The notes under the pieces are model-generated. The model had not been told where the DNA came from. It ran no database searches and worked only from the letters and a program-made list of their open reading frames with translations. From Caulobacter endophyticus (lineage in GTDB: Bacteria > Pseudomonadota > Alphaproteobacteria > Caulobacterales > Caulobacteraceae), in the NCBI RefSeq assembly GCF_003116815.1, contig NZ_QDKQ01000014.1, positions 1 to 64,000 on the forward strand: a stretch of 64,000 bases of DNA, given 5' to 3'. Made by a program: the position numbers and the translations under genes. Each line of letters starts with the position of its first letter. Position 1 is the first letter of the stretch. This document shows, in pieces, positions 59,678-64,000 of the stretch.

Positions 59678-60583
59678 TCAGGCGATGCGGTAGACGGCGG
59701 CGGCCGAGCCGGCGAACAGGCGCTCGCGTTCGGCGTCGCTGAAGCTGGCCGTGATGGCGTCATAGGCGCTGTAGAAGGCGTCGAAGGAGCCGTGCACCTT
59801 CTCGACCGGGAAGTTGCTGGCGAACATGGTCCGCTCCACGCCGAAGGTCTCGATGACCTCGAGGACGAACGGGCGCAGGCTTTCCACCGTCCAGGCGCGG
59901 TCGACCATGGCCAGGCCCGAGACCTTGCAGGAGACGTTCGGACGCTTGGCCAGCGTCGCCAGGCCCGCGCGCCAGAGCGCCAGGCCGTCCTCGTCGCGGT
60001 CGGTCGGCATGCCGGCGTGGTTGACCACCAGCGGAATGTCGGGATGGGCGTCGGCCAGGGCCGCGGCCGTCGCCATCTGCGAGGGATAGAGCTGCAGGTC
60101 GAACGACAGGCCGTACCTGGCCAGCAGGCTAAAGCCCGCGCGCCACTGGTCGTTCAGCAGCAGGTCGGACGGGCCGTAGGTCTTGGCCGGGTCCTTGTGA
60201 AAATTGACGATCTGGCGGATGCCGCGCACGTGGGGCCGCGAGGCGTGCGCCTCCAGCAGGGCCTCGACGGCGGGATCGTCCAGGTTGGCGCCGGCGACGA
60301 TGGCCCCGATGGGGGCGCCGGCGGCGATCAGGCCTTCCAGCCAGTCGGTCTCGGAAAGCTGCTTGTCGGTCGGCAGGCCGCACTCGACGTGGACCAGGCG
60401 TTGGACGCGCCAGGGCAGGGCGTCGGCGGCGTAGTCGGCGGGCAGGTAGTTCTTGCCGGCGATCATGGCCATGTCGCCCGCCGGGTTGCCCGGCAGGGGA
60501 ACGTCCTGCAGCCACGAATAGTAGTGCTTGTCGAGATCCCACAGGTGCATGTGGGCGTCGATGATCGGACCCGCGTACGCCAT
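59678..60583 (-). CDS. Amidohydrolase-family lactonase (likely L-rhamnono-1,4-lactonase)
   Basis: 301 residues. TIM-barrel amidohydrolase_2: IIDAHMHLWDLDKHYYSWL (metal His pair), HVECGL, RGIRQIVNFHKDP, VVNHAGMPTDRD, SCKVSGLAM and MFASNFPVEK (the last metal Asp position is Asn here, as in several lactonases of this group). The family includes L-rhamnono- and L-fucono-lactonases. With the dehydrogenase and dehydratase beside it, it should open L-rhamnono-lactone to L-rhamnonate. Specificity is inferred from the operon. Confidence 0.86.
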   Translation of the reverse strand: MAYAGPIIDAHMHLWDLDKHYYSWLQDVPLPGNPAGDMAMIAGKNYLPADYAADALPWRVQRLVHVECGLPTDKQLSETDWLEGLIAAGAPIGAIVAGANLDDPAVEALLEAHASRPHVRGIRQIVNFHKDPAKTYGPSDLLLNDQWRAGFSLLARYGLSFDLQLYPSQMATAAALADAHPDIPLVVNHAGMPTDRDEDGLALWRAGLATLAKRPNVSCKVSGLAMVDRAWTVESLRPFVLEVIETFGVERTMFASNFPVEKVHGSFDAFYSAYDAITASFSDAERERLFAGSAAAVYRIA

Positions 60584-60651
60584 GCCTGTCCCCTTGGGCT
60601 CGTGGACTGCGGGCCTGCCCGTCCCGAGGGGCGGGCAGGCCCGGTATCAAA

Positions 60652-61401
60652 CTAGAAGGTGGTCCGGCCGCCGGACGTGTCGAAGGTGGCGGCGGTGGTG
60701 AAGCTGCACTCCTCGCTGGCCATGAAGCAGACCATCGCGGCGCTTTCCTCGACTTCGCCCAGGCGCCCCATCGGGATCTTGCTGCGCATGTAGTCGACCT
60801 GGCTCTGCGGCAGCTGCTCCAGGATCGGGCTCTCGAAGGTGGCGGGGGTCAGGGCGTTGGCGATCACGCCCTTGCCGGCCAGTTCCTTGCCCAGCGACTT
60901 GGTCAGGCCGATCACGCCCGCCTTCGACGCCGAATAGGCGCTGGCGTTCGGATTGCCTTCCTTGCCGGCGACCGAGGCGACGTTGACGATGCGGCCGTAG
61001 CCGGCCGCCAGCATGTGCGGCACCACCGAACGGCAGCAGTAGAACAGGCCGTTCAGGTTGATGTCGATGACGCGCTTCCAGCTATCGAGCGGGAACTCGT
61101 GCACCGGAACCGTGGCGCCGGTGATGCCGGCCGAGTTCACCAGCACGTCGATCTTGCCCAGCGCTTCGACGCTGGCGGTCGTGGCCGCGGCCACCTGGGC
61201 CTCGTCCGAGACGTCCAGAGCGTAGGTGAAGCTGGCGCCGACTTCCTCGGCGGCGACCTTCAGGGCCTCGGCGTTGAGGTCCCACAGGGCGACCTTGCCG
61301 CCTTCGGCGACGATGCGACGGGCGGTTTCCTTGCCCAGGCCCGAGGCGCCGCCGGTGATGACGGCGGCGCGGCCCGCGTAGCGGTTGGCGTAGACGGTCA
61401 C
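60652..61401 (-). CDS. SDR dehydrogenase of the L-rhamnose pathway
   Basis: 249 residues from GTG 61401, overlapping the FAH gene stop (GTGA). Classical SDR: AAVITGGASGLGKETAR (cofactor loop), VLVNSAGITG, NVASVAGKEGNPNASAYSASKAG with catalytic Ser-Tyr-Lys, and a C-terminal TFDTSGGRTTF. The Asp after strand 2 (WDLNAEALKV) favours NAD+. In this operon it is either L-rhamnose 1-dehydrogenase (LRA1) or 2-keto-3-deoxy-L-rhamnonate 4-dehydrogenase (LRA5). Close pairing with the FAH hydrolase favours LRA5, in which case LRA1 lies outside the window. Confidence 0.87.
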   Translation of the reverse strand: MTVYANRYAGRAAVITGGASGLGKETARRIVAEGGKVALWDLNAEALKVAAEEVGASFTYALDVSDEAQVAAATTASVEALGKIDVLVNSAGITGATVPVHEFPLDSWKRVIDINLNGLFYCCRSVVPHMLAAGYGRIVNVASVAGKEGNPNASAYSASKAGVIGLTKSLGKELAGKGVIANALTPATFESPILEQLPQSQVDYMRSKIPMGRLGEVEESAAMVCFMASEECSFTTAATFDTSGGRTTF

Positions 61402-62261
61402 GAGACGCCTTCCTTGGTCCAGGCGATGACTTCCTGGCGCTGCTCGCCCAGCTTCTCGATGCCCAGGGTCATGACGTCGCCCGGCTTCAGGAAGATCTTT
61501 TCCGGCTTCTGGCCTTCGCCGACGCCCGGAGGGGTGCCCGTCGTGAGGATGTCGCCCGGCTCCAGGGTGACGAAGCGGCTCATGTAGGCGATCAGCTCGG
61601 CGACGCCGAAGATCATCGTCTTGCTGTTGCCGGTCTGCATGCGCTTGCCGTTGAGGTCGAGCCACATGTCGAGGTTCTGGCAGTCGCCCACTTCATCGGC
61701 AGTGACGACCCACGGGCCCACGGGGCCAAAGGTGTCGCAGCCTTTGCCCTTGTCCCACTGAGAGCCCATTTCCTTCTGGAAGGCGCGCTCGGAGACGTCG
61801 TTCACCAGCACGTAGCCGGCGACGTAGTCCAGGGCCTCGGCTTGCTCGACGTAGCGGGCGCGCTTGCCGATCACGACGCCCAGCTCGACTTCCCAGTCGC
61901 CCTTCTCGGCGCCCTTGGGCAGCATGACCTGGTCGTTCGGGCCGTTGAGGCACGAGATCGCCTTGGTGAAGAAGATCGGCTCGGGCGGGGGCTCGAGACC
62001 GGCTTCCTTGGCGTGGTCGGCGAAGTTCAGGCCGATGGCCAGGAACTTGCCGACATTGGCGATCGGCACGCCGTAGCGCGGCGAGCCTTCGACCACCGGC
62101 AGGGTGGTGGGGTCGATGGCGGCGATCTTGGCGAGGCCTTCCGGGGTCAGGTCCGCGGCGGTGATGTCGGACACGTGGCCCGACAGGTCGCGGATCTTGC
62201 CTTCGGAATCCAGCAGGCCGGGCTTTTCGGCGCCCCGCGGGCCGTAACGCAACAGTTTCAT
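61398..62261 (-). CDS. FAH-family hydrolase (likely 2,4-diketo-3-deoxy-L-rhamnonate hydrolase)
   Basis: 287 residues. The N-terminal domain (KLLRYGPRGAEKPGLLDSEGKIRDLSG) and the FAH catalytic domain with FLAIGLNFADHAKEAG, PIFFTKAISCLNGPND, WEVELGVVIGKRARYV (metal-ligand Glu pair), VAGYVLVNDVSERAFQ and GDILTTGTPPGVGEGQ match fumarylacetoacetate-hydrolase-like enzymes. In the non-phosphorylated L-rhamnose route (LRA6) the product is pyruvate plus L-lactate. Assignment to that reaction rests on the neighbours. Confidence 0.87.
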   Translation of the reverse strand: MKLLRYGPRGAEKPGLLDSEGKIRDLSGHVSDITAADLTPEGLAKIAAIDPTTLPVVEGSPRYGVPIANVGKFLAIGLNFADHAKEAGLEPPPEPIFFTKAISCLNGPNDQVMLPKGAEKGDWEVELGVVIGKRARYVEQAEALDYVAGYVLVNDVSERAFQKEMGSQWDKGKGCDTFGPVGPWVVTADEVGDCQNLDMWLDLNGKRMQTGNSKTMIFGVAELIAYMSRFVTLEPGDILTTGTPPGVGEGQKPEKIFLKPGDVMTLGIEKLGEQRQEVIAWTKEGVS

Positions 62262-62304
62262 GGTCTTCTGGCTCTAGGGGTAATGGGGGAAGGGGAGGCG
62301 CGGC

Positions 62305-63483
62305 TTACCGCGGATACGGACGGTGCAGGCCGACGTCGCGGTTCAGCTCGACGCCGAAGCCGGGCGCGTCGCCGAGCTTGAGCTTGCCGTTGACCGGAAC
62401 GGGCTCGCCGATCAGCTGCGGATGGAACATCGGCACGACCTCGTCGGCCTTCGGCGCCATCATCAGGAACTCGGCGAACGGGCTGTTATGGCGCGTGATG
62501 ACGAAGTGGTAGCTGTACACCGACGAGCCGTGCGGGATCATCATCACGCCCTTGCTGTCGGCCAGGTTGGCGATCTTGATCAGCTCGGTGACGCCGCCGC
62601 ACCAGCCCACGTCCGGCTGGATGATGTCGCAGCATTCCATTTCCAGCAGCATGCGGAAGCCCCAGCGGGTGGCTTCGTGCTCGCCGGTGGTGACCAGCAT
62701 GCCGGGAGGGGCGTTCTTCTTGAGGTCGCGGTAGCCCCAGTAGTCGTCGGGGCTCAGGGCCTCTTCGATCCACTTCAGGCCGTACTCGTGGGCCTTGTGC
62801 GCCAGCTTGGTGGCGTAGTTCAGGTCCAGCGACATCCAGCAGTCGAACATCAGCCAGAAGTCCTCGCCCACGCGGTTGCGCATGGTTTCGAGCTCTTCGA
62901 GGTTCTTGCGCAGGCCCTCTTCACCTTCGGCCGGGCCGTGGTGCAGGGGCATCTTGCCGCCGATGAAGCCCAGCTCCTTGGCCAGGTCCGGACGCGCGCC
63001 GGTGGCGTAGAAGGTCAGCTCGTCGCGGACCTTGCCGCCCAGCAGGGCGTAGACTGGCTCCTGGCGCAGCTTGCCGATCAGGTCGTAGAGCGCCAGGTCG
63101 ACGCCCGAGATGGCGTTCACGACAAGGCCCTTGCGGCCGTAGTACTGGGTGGAGAAGTACATCTGGTCCCAGATCTTCTCGACCTCGGTCGGGTCGCGAC
63201 CTTCGAGGAAGCGGGCCAGATGCTTTTCGACGATGTAGGCGGCCGGTTCGCCGCCGGTGGTCACCGCAAAGCCGATCGTGCCGTCGACGGCCTCGATCTC
63301 GACCACGAGGGTGCCGAGCACGTTGATGCCGAAGCTCTGGCGGCTCTGGCGATACTCGGGATAGCGCGACATCGGGGTGGCGATGTGGTCGTCGATCCAG
63401 TGGCCTTCGCCCTGGTCGTGATAGTCGGCGCCGCCCCCGCGGACCACATAGGCGCGAACAGCCTTGATCAAGGGAAGCGGCAT
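62305..63483 (-). CDS. rhmD: L-rhamnonate dehydratase (enolase superfamily)
   Basis: 392 residues from ATG 63483, preceded by GGAG; a TTG 12 bases upstream is less likely. RhmD features: [67 protein letters not shown], then the metal-ligand set D in [13 protein letters not shown] in [15 protein letters not shown] in [12 protein letters not shown], and the catalytic [10 protein letters not shown]. It dehydrates L-rhamnonate to 2-keto-3-deoxy-L-rhamnonate. It is the first gene of the leftward operon. Confidence 0.94.
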   Translation of the reverse strand: MPLPLIKAVRAYVVRGGGADYHDQGEGHWIDDHIATPMSRYPEYRQSRQSFGINVLGTLVVEIEAVDGTIGFAVTTGGEPAAYIVEKHLARFLEGRDPTEVEKIWDQMYFSTQYYGRKGLVVNAISGVDLALYDLIGKLRQEPVYALLGGKVRDELTFYATGARPDLAKELGFIGGKMPLHHGPAEGEEGLRKNLEELETMRNRVGEDFWLMFDCWMSLDLNYATKLAHKAHEYGLKWIEEALSPDDYWGYRDLKKNAPPGMLVTTGEHEATRWGFRMLLEMECCDIIQPDVGWCGGVTELIKIANLADSKGVMMIPHGSSVYSYHFVITRHNSPFAEFLMMAPKADEVVPMFHPQLIGEPVPVNGKLKLGDAPGFGVELNRDVGLHRPYPR

Positions 63484-63565
63484 CTCGTGCTCCAACCATC
63501 GCCCGGTCTCTCGTGACCGGATCTGCCCCTATTAGAGGAGGCGCGCCAGCGGGGCCGCCGAACGA

Positions 63566-63583
63566 CGCGAACGGATGTTCGCG
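63566..63583. promoter_or_regulatory. Palindrome CGCGAAC-GGAT-GTTCGCG upstream of rhmD
   Basis: Seven-base perfect arms around 4 bases, 83 bases before the rhmD ATG. It overlaps a GCGCTACC motif (63581-63588) whose complement GGTAGCGC resembles the GGTAGTGC at 63683-63690. A plausible operator for the divergent regulator. Confidence 0.4.
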
Positions 63584-63683
63584 CTACCTCCCCAGAACAT
63601 CGTATGACACGCTTGTCGCAGGACCCCCGCGACCGAAAGAGTCGCTGACGCGAGCCCTTGTCTTGCGTTCCATATTATGAGAG

Positions 63684-63693
63684 GTAGTGCTAC
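63684..63693. promoter_or_regulatory. GTAG-TG-CTAC palindrome before the IclR-type gene
   Basis: Four-base arms with a 2-base centre in an AT-rich patch (around TTCCATATTATGAGAGG) that is unusual for this genome and likely contains the regulator's promoter. The centre pattern also resembles LacI-type sites. Confidence 0.3.
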
Positions 63694-63729
63694 AAAATGA
63701 AACCCAGCACGTCAAGGGGAGCGGAACCG

Positions 63730-64000
63730 GTGGCGGACGACGAAGGCGCGGCGACCAAGAGCCCAAGCGGCAGCCAGACGCTGTTTCGCGGCCTGGACGT
63801 GCTCGACGTGGTGGCCGACGCGGGGGCCATCGGCCTGCCGGCGCTGGCCGCGCGACTCGGGCTGACGCGCAGCACCACGCACCGTCTGGCCACCGCCCTT
63901 GTCGAGCGCCGCCTGCTGACCCAGACCCCGCGTGAAGGCTACAGCCTGGGTCCGAAGCTTCTGGAGCTGGGCTACCTGGCCAGCCAGCAGATGGACCTGC
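63730..64000 (+). CDS. IclR-family transcriptional regulator (partial, runs off the window)
   Basis: 90 residues visible. GTG 63730 has GGGGAG 8 bases upstream; ATG 63697 is in frame and also possible. The IclR-type winged helix is clear: TLFRGLDVLDVVADAGAIGLPALAARLGLTRSTTHRLATALVERRLL, then GYSLGPKLLELGYLASQQ, the start of the linker to the ligand domain. IclR proteins (KdgR among them) commonly control pectin and sugar-acid catabolism. Its divergent position makes it the likely regulator of the rhmD operon. Confidence 0.9.
   Translation, partial: MADDEGAATKSPSGSQTLFRGLDVLDVVADAGAIGLPALAARLGLTRSTTHRLATALVERRLLTQTPREGYSLGPKLLELGYLASQQMDL

Overview
The window is a piece of a GC-rich alphaproteobacterial chromosome, most likely Caulobacter or a close relative in the Caulobacteraceae. 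Three things point that way: a split, circularly permuted tmRNA gene whose encoded tag ends in ANDNFAEEFAVAA (the Caulobacter tag), an SspB-alpha type ClpX adaptor next to it, and a short alpha-type flagellin of 276 residues. Coding density is high, GTG and TTG starts are frequent, and many gene pairs overlap by 4 bases (ATGA or GTGA).

Layout. 1-10 kb: end of an unidentified gene, a two-TM envelope protein, a CPA1 Na+/H+ antiporter, a GH18-like protein, an ALDH7-type dehydrogenase, then a short operon of prenyl diphosphate synthase, two-gene ABC exporter and carotenoid hydroxylase crtZ. 9-16 kb: a periplasmic M20 amidohydrolase, then a FecI-type sigma factor and FecR anti-sigma divergent from a TonB receptor with a signalling (STN) domain. 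15-20 kb: NCS1 permease, a GIY-YIG/DUF2239 gene pair, ThuA-domain protein, VOC protein, flagellin. 20.2-21.4 kb: a gene-free island of nested palindromic repeats. 21-28 kb: tRNA1(Val)-type methyltransferase, long-chain polyprenyl synthase, membrane proteins, a ccdAB toxin-antitoxin pair, fumC, an HGSNAT-like membrane acyltransferase and a RusA-like nuclease. 28-34 kb: serine hydrolase, C13 peptidase, thioesterase, sspB, a Cys-rich exported protein, permuted ssrA and two small genes. 34-46 kb: ilvBN with an attenuator leader, pncC/cinA domain protein, miaA, serB, HAD hydrolase, hflKC, apbC/mrp, a second copy of the repeat island, a lipoprotein and tRNA-Lys(UUU).

46.7-64 kb is a catabolic locus for rhamnogalacturonan I-type pectin and its sugar L-rhamnose. 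Rightward genes encode a CE12-type acetylesterase, an alpha/beta hydrolase and a GH28 polygalacturonase, followed by a hybrid histidine kinase. A leftward operon of eight genes encodes L-rhamnonate dehydratase, an FAH-family hydrolase, an SDR dehydrogenase, an amidohydrolase-type lactonase, L-rhamnose mutarotase, a very large GH43-GH35 fusion, a GH105 unsaturated rhamnogalacturonyl hydrolase and a GPH-type sugar transporter. An IclR-type regulator starts divergently and runs off the window edge. The gene set fits deacetylation and cutting of the backbone, removal of galactose or arabinose side chains, uptake of oligomers, and oxidation of L-rhamnose through the non-phosphorylated (diketo-hydrolase) route.

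Non-coding structure is unusually informative: every convergent gene junction in the window is either overlapping/abutting or filled with palindromic repeats; a ~0.7 kb non-coding element occurs twice in inverted orientation (20.7-21.4 and 44.5-45.2 kb); and the ilv leader, tmRNA and several terminators are readable directly.
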